Shown: one piece after another, positions 35,246 to 45,954 of the stretch
How positions within the stretch are numbered: the stretch's first letter is position 1
Layout of the letters: each line of letters starts with the position of its first letter
The notes under the pieces: model-generated
The model's database searches: none
What the model saw: the letters and a program-made list of their open reading frames with translations, nothing else
What the model was told of the DNA's origin: nothing
Program-made: the position numbers and the translations under genes
NCBI GenBank assembly: GCA_030762895.1
Contig: CM061070.1
Span: 48,096,831-48,160,830, forward strand
Direction: 5' to 3'
Length of the DNA stretch: 64,000 bases
Origin: Sophora flavescens
Taxonomy: Eukaryota > Streptophyta > Magnoliopsida > Fabales > Fabaceae

Positions 35246-35835
35246 CCGGAGACGTTGGAGCCCAACGATAGTGGAGCATCGTATGGCGTCGGGAACAAGT
35301 CAGAGAAGAAAGAGTGGAAATGGAGGAATCTTGAACTTCACAAGAGCGAGAACAATAAGAGTAGAGGCAAAACCAGAATCTTTAGTTTCAAAGGATGGCA
35401 GCAATCGTGTCAAAGAAGTTAGCAAGGAACATCCAAAGGAAGAAGGATGTCGGAGGGAGGAAGAAAGGCGAATACTGGATGATCTTTGGAAGTAGCTTCA
35501 GAGGTTTCGAAATGAATTTAGAAGAGGTAAGGATTCCGTAGATGAAGAAACAAAAACAGAGTTAGTCGAATCAAGAAACCAGACTAGAGAAGAGTGTTTA
35601 CGGGTCAAGAACCAGAATCTTGGGTATAAAAAGAAATAGAAAATGGGGAAAATGATGATGCGTCAGGAGGTCCTAAATTCCAGGGTTCAGATCTGGTTGA
35701 CAGGTGGAGGAGAAGCAGAAGAACTCAACAAAATTTTGGTGACAGTGAGAGGAAACCAACCTCAGTCTTGGTCAAGTCTTGGTGGTGGAGTAAGAGTGTA
35801 CCTTAGAGGGTCACAAACCAACACCACGAGGAAGG
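35246..35835 (+). other. Coding-like remnant next to the 200-bp repeats
   Basis: Charged peptides rich in Arg, Glu and Lys (for example REEERRILDDLWK near 35455) appear in broken frames. The composition recalls a retroelement gag linker, but no domain is recognisable. Nothing here supports a working gene. Confidence 0.4.
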
Positions 35836-35869
35836 TTTGTACTGGTTAAGGAGTAAAATCCGGCCACCG

Positions 35870-36392
35870 AGCTTAGATACCCGATCCAATAAAGGTGGGA
35901 AAGATAAGATATTGATATTATCTTTAATGATACTGATATTATCTCAAATAACATTATCCGGTTAGAAGAGATAAATCCCTCAAATTAAGGAAATCATATC
36001 TCAAAGAAGATTTAAGAGATAAAAGGAGATAAATCCAGATCTCTTAAAGATATGGGGATTCTATTATAAAAAGGGGAGAACCCAAGAGAGAGACTAACTT
36101 TTGAACAGAGCTAGGTGAATCTCCCTTAAGCGTATTAAAGGAACCAGCTTGACCAAGAGACTACTGAAGAGTCCTTGCTCGCTGGTATTCATCAGACACA
36201 AGATTAAGAGATTGAGATCACCGTATGGTCAAGGCTTGAACCTAGAACTATGTCTAGATTTGATTCCCATTGGGATACGTAGAACCAGAATACAATATTC
36301 TGTCAAGCCATAATCTAAAACAATTCCTGTTCTTCACTCTCGATTAAACGTTCTCCGTCTAGATTCCGGTAAATCGGATCTTGGTAGGAACA
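35870..36392 (+). repeat. Probable LTR of a non-autonomous gypsy-type element
   Basis: A TATA-like TATTATAAAAAGG at about 36062-36074 and an AACA end at 36392 are followed by a primer-site-like sequence. The left boundary is uncertain. No second LTR is visible, so the element appears truncated. Confidence 0.5.
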
Positions 36393-36393
36393 T

Positions 36394-36413
36394 TTGGCGC
36401 TTACCGTGGGGCC
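36394..36413 (+). other. Primer-binding-site-like sequence, Tat-lineage type
   Basis: TTGGCGCTTACCGTGGGGCC resembles the TGGCGCCCACCGTGGGGCC primer site common in plant Tat-type gypsy elements. Two differences are visible, both consistent with C-to-T change. Confidence 0.5.
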
Positions 36414-38315
36414 AGGTAAAACTATGCCCCGAACCACTAATTCAATCACCACCGACATCGCAAGCTTCACGTCACCCCGCGTACTGGATTTGTGAGAGAG
36501 GCACCATCTTGGTAACACGAGTACGATGCTAGACCGTTGGTTTTCTCTCCCGTTGCTCGCGATCGTATCGTCATCACCATCAACATCCTAGATCCACCGT
36601 GCGTTAACTAGCTCTGCTTTGTTCAGATCTACCTCGACGTGTCCAGCAACGCCGCGTCACAGTGGAATTCCTTGTCTCGTTGGCGCTGGCCGTAAACCAA
36701 GCCGTTGCGCACTCGTCGCCGCCACCTACAACAGAAATTTCCTGATCTGCAACAAACACAGAAGCGCACATCTCCTCTGCTCAAACGCGACTCTGACTCC
36801 AGCTCCTTAACATTCTTGTCGCCATCTCGAAGTTCCCTTCTCCTTCTGTGTTCTTAGCCGAGGAAGAATGTGGTAGGGAGCTCGTGAAGCCAAAGCTTTT
36901 GGTCCAGAACAAAGACGTTATTTTGAAATGAAACAAGCAAAAGGTGGAGTCAGATTCGACCTCCTCCGCTCGCTAGGAACGCTGTCCTTGGAGCGATATA
37001 TAAGAAAAAGGGGGGTAGATGCACACACCAAGCGTTCGATGAAACTCTCAGGGAAGAAAAATTCATTCTTCTTATTGATATTATTAGAATAATTATTGCC
37101 ATCTAGTAGTATAGCTGTTAGATTCTTGACTAACATTGAAAAACTGATTCCCACTAACTGTAATTCATTGATTTGATGTGATTGGTCAGTTTGAATTCAC
37201 GATGAAATCAATCCAAGTGGTGGAGAAGATCTTAGTGGTCGAGTTTCTCGCTCCAGGCTAACAAGGAGAGGCCAAGTCTGAGTTCATCAAGTCTATAATG
37301 GCCGAGCTTCTACGTACTGGATATTCCATGGTCGAGTTTGTCCGAAGGTGAGTTCATCAGTTTTAGAAAATGTAAAAGTTCATTAAATGGGAGGCGTTGG
37401 AGGAATGTCAGAGACTCATGACACCATCCATAGTCTTAGCCCAGGAAGGAATGAGTAGATCACGGGAAAAGAAAAGTGAAAGTTCTTTCTACAAAGGTTC
37501 CCAAAGGTGACATCTCAAGGTCCAGGTGATATTGTTCTCTATCTTCCTCTCTTGATTAATGCATAATTAGATGATGGAGCATACGTGTGGCATAAAACCA
37601 TAATCAATAGGTCATATTTAACAAAGTGCCTAAGATATTGGAATGATAGTATGCTAAAAACGAAGATTTTGGAATTTCCTTAAGGAAGTTTCTTCCACTT
37701 TAATGATATTAAAGGAGCCATATTTTCTGCATCTATCCTTGTACAATATGTTAAAGGCAAAAATGGAAAAATGCATTGGTAGATGACGTACACTGCTCCA
37801 ACCTCAAAAACCAAATGAATGAGAAGTGGTTTGCTTTGGAAAAAGGTCAAATCTGATGAAAAAACCTTATAGCTTATTAGCATGGTTATTTATTGCAAGT
37901 AGAAAAAAGGCCAAACTCTACTGGAATTCTGTGAAGATTTCTATAATTGATCTCTCTTCCAATTGTCATAGTGATTGCCATGTGCTTAATTACTTGTTCA
38001 TTTCTTGTCTTCTTTCATTGCTACTAAGAAATTTGAATTGACTATCATCTCAATGCCTGGAAGTTTCTTTGCATTTAAACAAGGACAAAAGCTCATAAAT
38101 CGTGCTTAAATTTCTACTTGTGCACTTCCTATTCCCAAGTACATAGCTTGATAAATCATGCTCAATAATGTTTCATGCATAACATCAAAGAATTTTATAG
38201 TTGATGCATTGGAAATATTTGTGCACTTTATGAGCACCAAGGAGCATGATCAAATAATACAGCATGTCCTTTGAGATGAGTACTCTGTTTATTATGCTTA
38301 AAGATCAATGAAGAC
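36414..38315 (+). other. Internal noncoding region of the presumed non-autonomous LTR element
   Basis: Short frames only. GC-richer DNA up to about 36850 gives way to AT-rich DNA. I see no protease, polymerase or integrase motif. Confidence 0.4.
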
Positions 38316-38475
38316 AACAGGTCGAGCTTCGGCTCCCTTGAAAATAACAGGTCGAAGCTCCGTGCTTCCCTTTCCACAAGGTCGAGCTTCGGCTTCCTCA
38401 AAACTCACAGGTCAAGCTTTACTCTCTTAAGAACTCACAGTTCAGCTCCGACTCCTGAAAAAACATCGGGGTAGA
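38316..38475 (+). repeat. Degenerate tandem repeats with a GGTCGAGCTTCGGCTC core
   Basis: Four or five imperfect copies of CAGGTCGAGCTTCGGCTTCC lie about 35-45 bases apart. Similar repeats often occur near the 3' end of Tat-type gypsy elements, which supports the assignment of the region to the left. Confidence 0.65.
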
Positions 38476-40165
38476 GACAAAACTCCCTCTCAATGGGAAA
38501 AAACATGTATAATGGTAGTGAGGGAAATCAAGATTCAACTCTTGATATTTCTGATACTCCTTCTTCTCAACACGGGTGCCTAATTTCAATGAGGAAAATG
38601 AAGTGGATGATGTACATGCTACTCGTAATGATCACCACGAAGGGTTATGGGAGAACTTTACTAATTGACCACAATATAAGTTTAGTTTGAGTTATGTTTA
38701 AAGTCATATTATATGTTTACGTTGATATTTATAAGTTATGTTTACGTACGTTGATCGATATTTATAAGTTATGTTTGATATTTATCCTGACATACTAACA
38801 AGTTTTTTTTGTTTAAACAGGTATACATGGCTGATCCTGAGGATATCCCTCATTCATGCAGCGGGTCAGAGACCCCGTCTACGGGTAGAAAGGGTAGACG
38901 TGCCACACGAATGAGGAATTTGACTGCCAACCGTGGTTTAAATCAAAGGATAAGAATATACTTTGATAATAACCTCAATCCTATTAGGCCAATGGCAGAG
39001 CAGTTTAACAGTTTTGTGGCGACCCTTGCTAGAAGCAGGCCTAGTATACTTATTGATAATTGGAAAGATGTACTAGCGGACGTGAAGGATCAGATATGGG
39101 AGAGTATTCTGGTATCTATACTTTTACGTCTTGTGTTTGTATGTATCTACTTTATTTTAATTTTATTAATATCATAGAGTAATTCGTTGATTCTTTTGGT
39201 GTTAATGTAGCTCACCTTTGACATACCGGATACGACAGATATGAAGAAGCGTTTGATAAAGTATGCTGGTGAGCGTTGGAGGGCTTTTAAGGTCAACCTG
39301 GGCAGATACTATGTATTCAATCCAACACGTGAAAAGAACCCACTTGAGGTGCACCCGTTTCTTGACCAGGCGACTTGGGATCTCTTTATTCAGAGCCGAC
39401 ATGATCCCAACTTTCAGGTTAACTTATTCGATTTGTCTCTAAATTTATGTAATTTCATTAATTTTATTTACTTATGTAATTTAATTGTCTTCTATTTATA
39501 ACAAGAGAAGAGGAAAAAGGGGCAGGAAAACCAGAGCAAGAATGTCTACCCCCATCTACTGTCTCGTAGGGGATATAAAAAACTTGGTCAGATAATGGTG
39601 GAAGAGAAAAAGAAAGCATTTTAGGAAGCAACATCTCAGGCGGATCCTAACGCTGAAAATCGTCCAGAAGGTGTTGATCCATCTCCACCCGCACGCCATC
39701 GTAAATGGAAGAGGGCCCGACAAAAAAAAAAGGGGGATAATATACATCTTAGGAGACCTGCCAAGTAGCTAAGAAGATTGTAAGTATAGTTTGAATTGTA
39801 ATTGTCATTTTAACATTGTTATCGAATTGTAATGTGACCTGATATTTTATATGTTATAGGATGCCTTGGACGAGCAGGTAACCCAAGGAACCTTTGTTCC
39901 TAGAGGACGCGATGATATCTTAGCTGCTGCCATCGGTAAACCAGACCACCCGGGCCGTGTCATTGGTGTTGGATGGGGCGTTGGCATTCGCCAATACCAT
40001 GGTTCATCTTCACACCAATGCCATAGGGATGTTGATGCAGATAGAGCATGGCTAAAACAGGAGATTGCAGCTGAGCTTAGACAGGAGATGGCCGAGTAGT
40101 TTACCCAGTAGCTGGCAATATTGACTTCTATGTCCCAGCAGATGACAGGTGTCCAACCCTCTGTC

Positions 40166-40203
40166 CATGTGAGCACTAAGGGCTCATGTGAGCACTAAGG
40201 GCT
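40166..40203 (+). repeat. 19-bp tandem duplication in the CACTA second gene
   Basis: CATGTGAGCACTAAGGGCT occurs twice in direct succession, followed by a partial third copy. Nineteen bases shift the frame. Confidence 0.95.
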
Positions 40204-40224
40204 CATGTGATCCTTCTCATTAGC

Positions 40225-40271
40225 CTGAAAATGATGATGATGGTGATGATGATGATGATGATGATGACGAC
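40225..40271 (+). repeat. GAT-rich microsatellite encoding Asp
   Basis: A (GAT)n-like run encodes consecutive Asp residues in the linker before the peptidase part. Confidence 0.9.
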
Positions 40272-41946
40272 CCTGATAGGTGTGAGCTGTATGTTGATGA
40301 TCATCATGATCGTCGCTTAGTGGCATTAAGGAGGGCACATAATAACTTTGGTAATACCATACACCATCGTTTATTACCGGATGATCAGGTGAGGGTCGTT
40401 GTTGAGATTATTCGAGATGCTGATGCTCGAGTCCCTGTGCCCACTGAGGAGGTTCAAACAGTGGGTCAGGCCCCCGATAACTTCATCCCCTGGCCAAGAC
40501 GACTGGTCAGCTTTCTTGTTGCATCTGAGGTATTCAGTTAGTTGTGTTTTCTATATTCATAGTTGAAATTATTTATTATTGTTTAAAGATAATGCTTTAT
40601 TTTTATTTGTTTGAGGATGTTGGAAATGATATTCTGCCTAAAAGGTCGGATCCAAGAAGACCAGAGATGTCTACTCCTGCCAAGGTATTCATTTGACCAT
40701 TTAATTAATTACGAATGAAATAACTTATCTGTGATTACTAATATATATCTTTTTTGTTTAGGGGATCGACAAAGGGGAATCTGGTGATGTTTTTAAACTT
40801 CTAGCTATACAGGTTGTGACCATGGAGAATGATGCAACTTTGGTAAGGTTGGAACATGATGCCAGTCCAGGTGACGAACTGTATATCCCAAAGAAGGAAC
40901 TTATGGAGATTGTACTCGATAAAGAAATTGCTAGTTCTGCACACCTATCGTTATGGTGCACGTAAGTACATTTTATTTATAAGTTAAGTAATTAAATTTA
41001 AAATACTATGATAATTATCACGTTTTTTCAATATATTCGGTATCTGCATCGTATGTTAGTTGATCAGGGTAACCCCACCCTTTATGGGTTCATTGACCCC
41101 ATGTTCATTTGGGGTGATGTTCTCCTAGCATCAGAAGACCCGGTCACCACCATACGTGATATACTTTCCCGAGACGATCATCATTTCTATGTTGTGCCTT
41201 ATCTCAATAAGTAAATACCAGTTATTTAATTATAACTATATATGACTTAGTCGCTAATTGTTCCGCAAATACAGCAAGCATTGGCAACTGTTGATCTTGT
41301 ACCCTGGGATGAATGTTGTGGTCTTCATCTACTCAATGGGAAATAAGACGGCGAATGAACTGAAGATGATCATGGAAACATAAGCATTCAAATACTTTAT
41401 AATCAGCAATGCAGTTGTTTTAATTATCTGAAATCTATTAGAAATACTTTAATTAATGCTTATTTTGTCATGATAGTTCTATTAATGCAAACCACATGTT
41501 GCATGGTGAAAGGCGTCGGGCTATTAGATGGATTATTCCTAACGTAAGATATTTATTAGTTCAAACGCTTCAAATGCAGTGGGTATAATTATTGATTTCT
41601 ATTTTATTCCTCATATTCTAATTGGGTTTCATTTGTACGTAGTCCCGTATACAACGTGGATCATGGAAATGTGTATACTATGTGATGAAGTGGATGGTCG
41701 AAATTATCTCCTCCAGGATTACTGAAAGATGGCACGAGGTAAATGTTAATTGGTAACAATTAGAAGTAACAGTTATAGATTCATTATATGTTATATGTTT
41801 TATGTTAGTTTATTACATAAAAGATATAATCTTTTGTCCAATTAAACTTGCAGATATTCAACAATCCGACTCCATTATCTGATGCCGACATCAATAACAT
41901 AAGGAGGCGTTGGGCAACTTTCTTTCTTGAAGTGTACCAACCATAA

Positions 41947-42254
41947 TTTGTATGTAGTTAGTTTAAAAACTTATCATGTACTAGCTATAGTGTACTTTTG
42001 ACTGATATATATTTTGATATGAAATCTATAATATATCATGTAACTTTTTGGTTTCTAATTATTTTGTTGTCTGAATGTAATTGAACATATGTATTGTTCG
42101 TAATAAATTCAGTATATATTAATTTGGTGTGTTTTTGTTGTACAAAAGTGATTGTGTTGAGAATATTTAGAATATGTTATACTACTATTGATCTGGATTA
42201 CTGAAACAGGGGAAAGGAATGATAGAAATGTAAAAAGAGTTTTTAAAAAAAATG
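41947..42254 (+). other. AT-rich 3' region of the CACTA element
   Basis: No coding signal is visible between the stop of the second gene and the subterminal repeats. Confidence 0.5.
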
Positions 42255-42580
42255 AGACTTTTCACATCGGTTATACAAAAACCGATGTGGAAAGTTCACT
42301 TTTCACATGGGTTATTAAAAAACCGATGTGGAAAGTGCGGTTTTGGTTAAAACCGATGTGGAAAGTGATATTTCCACACCGGTTTTGTGATAACCCATGT
42401 GAAAAATGAACTTTCCACATCGGTTATTTAGAAAACCGCTGTTAAAAGTGTACTTAGACATCGGTTTTAAAACCGATGTGAAAAGTAACAATAAACAACA
42501 TTAGTCGTTTCAACATCAGTTTGAAAACCGATGTGAAAAGCCAAAAATAACCGATGTGGAATCCCTTTTCTTCACTAGTG
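42255..42580. repeat. CACTA subterminal repeats
   Basis: About ten copies of AACCGATGTGGAAAG or its inverse are present, several arranged as hairpins (for example TTTTCACATCGGTT then AACCGATGTGGAAAG). In En/Spm such words bind the element's TNPA protein. They end at the terminal TAGTG. Confidence 0.9.
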
Positions 42581-42703
42581 AAAGTTTTTTGGAGGGGGGC
42601 TACTGAGAAAAGTGCTACATGGGAGCTGGCAAGCAAGATGATAGGAGCGTATCTGCACTTTTTCAATCAGGTAAGTAGAAATTTCAAGGACGAAAATTTA
42701 TAA
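42581..42703 (+). pseudogene. C-terminal end of a Tekay-like chromovirus pol (chromodomain end)
   Basis: The frame continues across the CACTA junction as KVFWRGATEKSATWELAS, then MIGAYLHFF, and stops with TAA at 42701-42703. KVxWxxxxxxxATWE is the chromodomain end of chromovirus integrase. The upstream part of the protein is not in the window. Confidence 0.75.
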
Positions 42704-42715
42704 GGGGGGTGGAAT
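42704..42715 (+). other. Polypurine tract of the Tekay-like element
   Basis: GGGGGGTGGAAT lies directly before the TGTAACACCC of the LTR. Confidence 0.8.
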
Positions 42716-45359
42716 TGTAACACCCTGAATTTCACCATACGTTAATAAATGTTGTTAAATTTAGCTTATATATGCTTGCTATGCTTGTTCTTGATGTCTA
42801 AGTTCATGTTTGGGGAAGTTTAGCCTTAGAAAGGTTCAATCCTTTTTAGTGTTCTAGTAACCTGTTTCATCGTTTTGGCCATATATTGAGTTTTAGATGT
42901 CCGATTGAGGTGATATTTGATGCGTTGGAAATATAAGAGAATTATCTACAAGTCTTATTTTATGTGTTTTGGCCAATTCGGTTGTTTAGTAGGCCTCGTA
43001 ACCGAATCTTTGTTTAATAGATCCAGAAACGTGTTTTGGGCTATAATTAAGCCCAATTGTGCATAAACCGTCCTTAACCTCCAAAACCACGACCATAACC
43101 TAATGTTTTATATCTAAACCACTCTAGATCAGACTTCATTCACCCCTCTTTGAATTCCTAACCATTTTCTCTCTAAAACTCCCTCAAAGGAACCCATTTT
43201 TGCACCGTTCTTCACCGCTTCTTGATAGGAGAACATCGCTACTAATAGGGGTTCATTGTGCTTGCTGTTTGGGACTTTAGAAAAGGTAAAATTCGTTCAC
43301 CTTGTCCCTTGTGTTTCTTTCTTTTAAGTTATTTATCTTTTCCATTTGATTTCTTGATCTTATAATTGAATTAAGATGTTCCTTGTCGTTCTTGAGGTAG
43401 TAGACAAGCATTCGTGAGGCGGGACTCTAGCGGACTTTCTTCCTTTCCTTTTGAAATTCAATCTTCATACCAGGTATGGGGAGAAGGATAGTGTAATCAT
43501 TAGGCAAGGGGGTAGCGTAAGATCAGGGGTTCCCATAATCCCGTTATTTGTTGTTGTTAACGGTTATTAATGTCATGTTATGTTTGATTATGAATATGCC
43601 TAAACTACTATTGATGCCATGATCTATTTGGTTGTATGAGTTAATTGCCATAAGTATTAGTTGATTAATTATATGCCTACTAATCTGTTTCATGCCATGA
43701 GTTGGTTAAATTGGTATGAATACCTATGTTGTGAATATTGTTGTTATGGATTATGTTGATCGCATTGATTGGCTGAGTGTTGGTTGATGTTGAACATGTT
43801 AATAAGACTTTAATTGGTTCATTAGACCTCTTAATTAACATAAGACTTAAAGGATTAATTCCCCAATATTTCATAAGACTGAACTGCTAGTGAGAGGTGA
43901 GGTTTGATGCCAATTGGATTAGTCAAAGGACCCTAGGAACTGATTTGAGAGTGTTTGGAAGTTTTTGGCTCCAAGAACACGTTTGAACTCTGCCTAGAAC
44001 AGTATGACCCTGTCTAGGAGAACGGTCGTGCTGAACAGGGAGCACGTTCGTGACGTGCTCCTAGTTAAATTCTGGAAGGCAGGCTGCACATTGAGCACGA
44101 CCGTGTAGGATAGTGAGCACGACCATGCTCCTCTTAAGTGGCATCACGACCGTGCTGGGGTGAGCACGCCCGTGCTCCCCTTACTGGCCAGAACGTGAGT
44201 TAAAGGAACTAAGGGGTGGTTTACCCAAATGTTCCCAATAACGTGATAAAACACCAATTGAATGAACAAGAGTCAGATAACTAAGATAATAAGATTATTA
44301 AGTTGGTTAAGCCGGTGCCCATTGGGTTACTACACGTTGCTATGCTTTGGTGCTTTTTGGCCAAAGTGGCCTCGATGATTTTCGGTCGAGGTGTTGATGA
44401 GATGAATCTTAGTGCTTTTTGGCTAGGGGCCCTTGACCCTATGGGTTAAGATGTTGATGTTGATGTTGATGTTGATGAAGTCTTGGGTGCTAATTGGCCC
44501 AAGCAGAGGAGGTGGTTGCCTTGTTTGTTGTTGTGCTCATGCATTCATACGTTGAAGTTGTTAGTGGGGGAAGTTCAACATAGGGGAGGTCGTCCTAGAG
44601 TACGGTGATCTGGCCAAGTCTCGGGTGGTTCACCCAAGGTTTGGTGAACCATGTGCCCCTGCTGTGGCGCATCCATGTTATGATGCATCGGCTATCCAAG
44701 GGGTTCACCCATGGTTAGGTGGACTGCCGGCGTTGGTGCTTTTTGGCCAATATGGATATGTAACTCCGAATTTGCCTTCCTGAGATAGTTTGGATCCACA
44801 TGCATATCGGAGTAGCGGAGTAGGGTTACACCGCATAGCATATATTGGTTGAGTTGATATGTTGATATGATTATATTTATATGGATGTTATATGTTATGA
44901 ATTGTTATGCCATGCTATGATGTATGTTCATCTTGCTTAACTATCTCCATGCCGTTATTTTTACATGATTTCTTACTCCCCGTTCTATGTCTTCTTGTTT
45001 GGCATGTATGGTTTTATGCAGAGGATAACGAGCAACCAGGCGAGGAGTGACTCTGAGGAGCCGCCACTCATAGTTAGATTTTCCCTGTTTCTAGTTTTTA
45101 GTTTTCAGTTGTATTCCGAGATTGTTTTTCCGGAACGGTTATATCAGCTCTGTATGTGACATCGGGGTTGGGTCTTTGGTTATGTTTGGTTATGGTTTCG
45201 GATCTACGTTTTTGTTTTCTTAAATTCGTTTTATTTCCGCCTTTGTTGAACTAGTTCACGTGGGACAGATGCCTATGAACCTTTTAATAAAGGACGTATA
45301 TTTTATGTTTTATCTCTATCTTTTATGCTTTATAACATGCGGGGTAGTTGGGTGTCACA
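42716..45359 (+). repeat. 3' LTR of a Tekay-like Ty3/gypsy element
   Basis: About 2.6 kb from TGTAACACCC to GGGTGTCACA, long as usual for Tekay/Del chromoviruses. It contains a GC-rich array of GAGCACGACCGTGCTC-like words at 43985-44190 and repeated GTGCTTTTTGGCC sentences at 44340-44760. I see no gene in it. The matching 5' LTR is not in the window. Confidence 0.8.
43985..44190. repeat. Palindromic GAGCACGACCGTGCTC array in the Tekay-like LTR
   Basis: Six or so imperfect copies occur, such as GAGCACGACCGTG, GAGCACGACCATGCTC and GAGCACGCCCGTGCTC. Many are self-complementary. Confidence 0.8.
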
Positions 45360-45369
45360 ACACCTTTAA

Positions 45370-45757
45370 GGCCATCTCCAACGGTTAGGAAAAAGAGGAT
45401 ACTGCCTCTTAAGACCCGGTTCTTATAAGCACCCTGCATTGGAGTTTGTTTTGAAAGAGATTCTTATGAAGCATGGGTGCTTGTAGAAGCACCGCTTCTT
45501 ATAGTGCTGTGTGGCACATTTATACCTTTTTTAAAATTTAAAAAGTACAAAAATTGAGGGTAACAAATAAATTATTGATGAAATGTAAGGATGTAGGGTC
45601 GCTGGTGTGGTCTATTTAGGATTTTTTTTTTGAAGGTGCTGGGTTGGAAAGATGATGTGTTTAAGTTTTAAAAAGTAAAAATGAATGATGTGTCAAGGTG
45701 GGACCCATCTAAGAACCCCAAAAAGTAAAAATATGAGGTGTTGGGATGGAGAAGGCC
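45370..45757. mobile_element. Tourist-like MITE (PIF/Harbinger type)
   Basis: It spans 388 bases with ends GGCCATCTCCAAC and the inverse GGAGAAGGCC. A TAA triplet occurs directly on both sides (45367-45369 and 45758-45760), the target duplication expected of this group. It starts ten bases after the Tekay-like LTR. Confidence 0.85.
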
Positions 45758-45764
45758 TAACGAT

Positions 45765-45889
45765 GGTGTTAAAGTGGTGACTGCTTATTAAGCACAGGTT
45801 CTTAAAAAGAACCGACTAGCTTATAAGGGCACCTTTATCGGTGTTAAGGTGGTGCTTGCTTATTAAGCACCGGTTCTTAAAAAGAACCC
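45765..45889. repeat. Two hairpin-forming direct repeats, 75 bases apart
   Basis: Copies at 45765 and 45840 share GGTGTTAA, GTGGTG, GCTTATTAAGCAC and GGTTCTTAAAAAGAACC; the last is a perfect hairpin. The motifs resemble words inside the neighbouring MITE (GGTTCTTATAAGCACC), so this may be a second, overlapping member. Confidence 0.8.
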
Positions 45890-45954
45890 ACCATTAGAGC
45901 CTAATTTAATAAGCACCAAGTTCCTGTACAAGCACCACCGTGGGCCATGGTGTC

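Larger units (their letters stand above)
38827..41946 (+). pseudogene. CACTA second gene: Ptta/En/Spm-type domain plus Ulp1-like peptidase
   Basis: It begins MADPEDIPHSCSGSE. Exons of about 38827-39111, 39211-39417, 39508-39779 and 39860 onward join in frame. A plant transposase Ptta/En/Spm-type domain (PF03004-like) follows, with FVPRGRDDILAAAIGK and HPGRVIGVGWGVG. After it comes an Asp-rich linker, then a Ulp1 (C48)-like peptidase part: KHWQLLILYP holds the His, and WKCVYYVMKWM holds the Cys. The Asp of the usual DS motif appears replaced (VVFIYSMG), so the peptidase may be dead. A TAG at 39622, a frameshift in an A-run near 39725 and stops near 40099 break the gene. It ends with TAA at 41944-41946. 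The role of this second protein in CACTA mobility is not well known. Confidence 0.75.
38490..42580 (+). mobile_element. 5'-truncated CACTA (En/Spm-like) DNA transposon
   Basis: The right end is intact: subterminal repeats and the terminal TTCACTAGTG at 42571-42580, the inverse of a CACTA start. The transposase (TNP2-like) gene is missing except for a possible C-terminal trace near 38580-38665 (a NEENEVDDVHATRNDHHEG-like peptide). A second, broken gene occupies 38827-41946. The left end is absent; the junction with the GTCGAGC repeats near 38490 is abrupt. Confidence 0.8.

Noticed and set aside
36619..36810. 63-codon frame in the non-autonomous LTR element
   Set aside because: It is short, lacks homology I can recognise and lies in the internal region of a retroelement.
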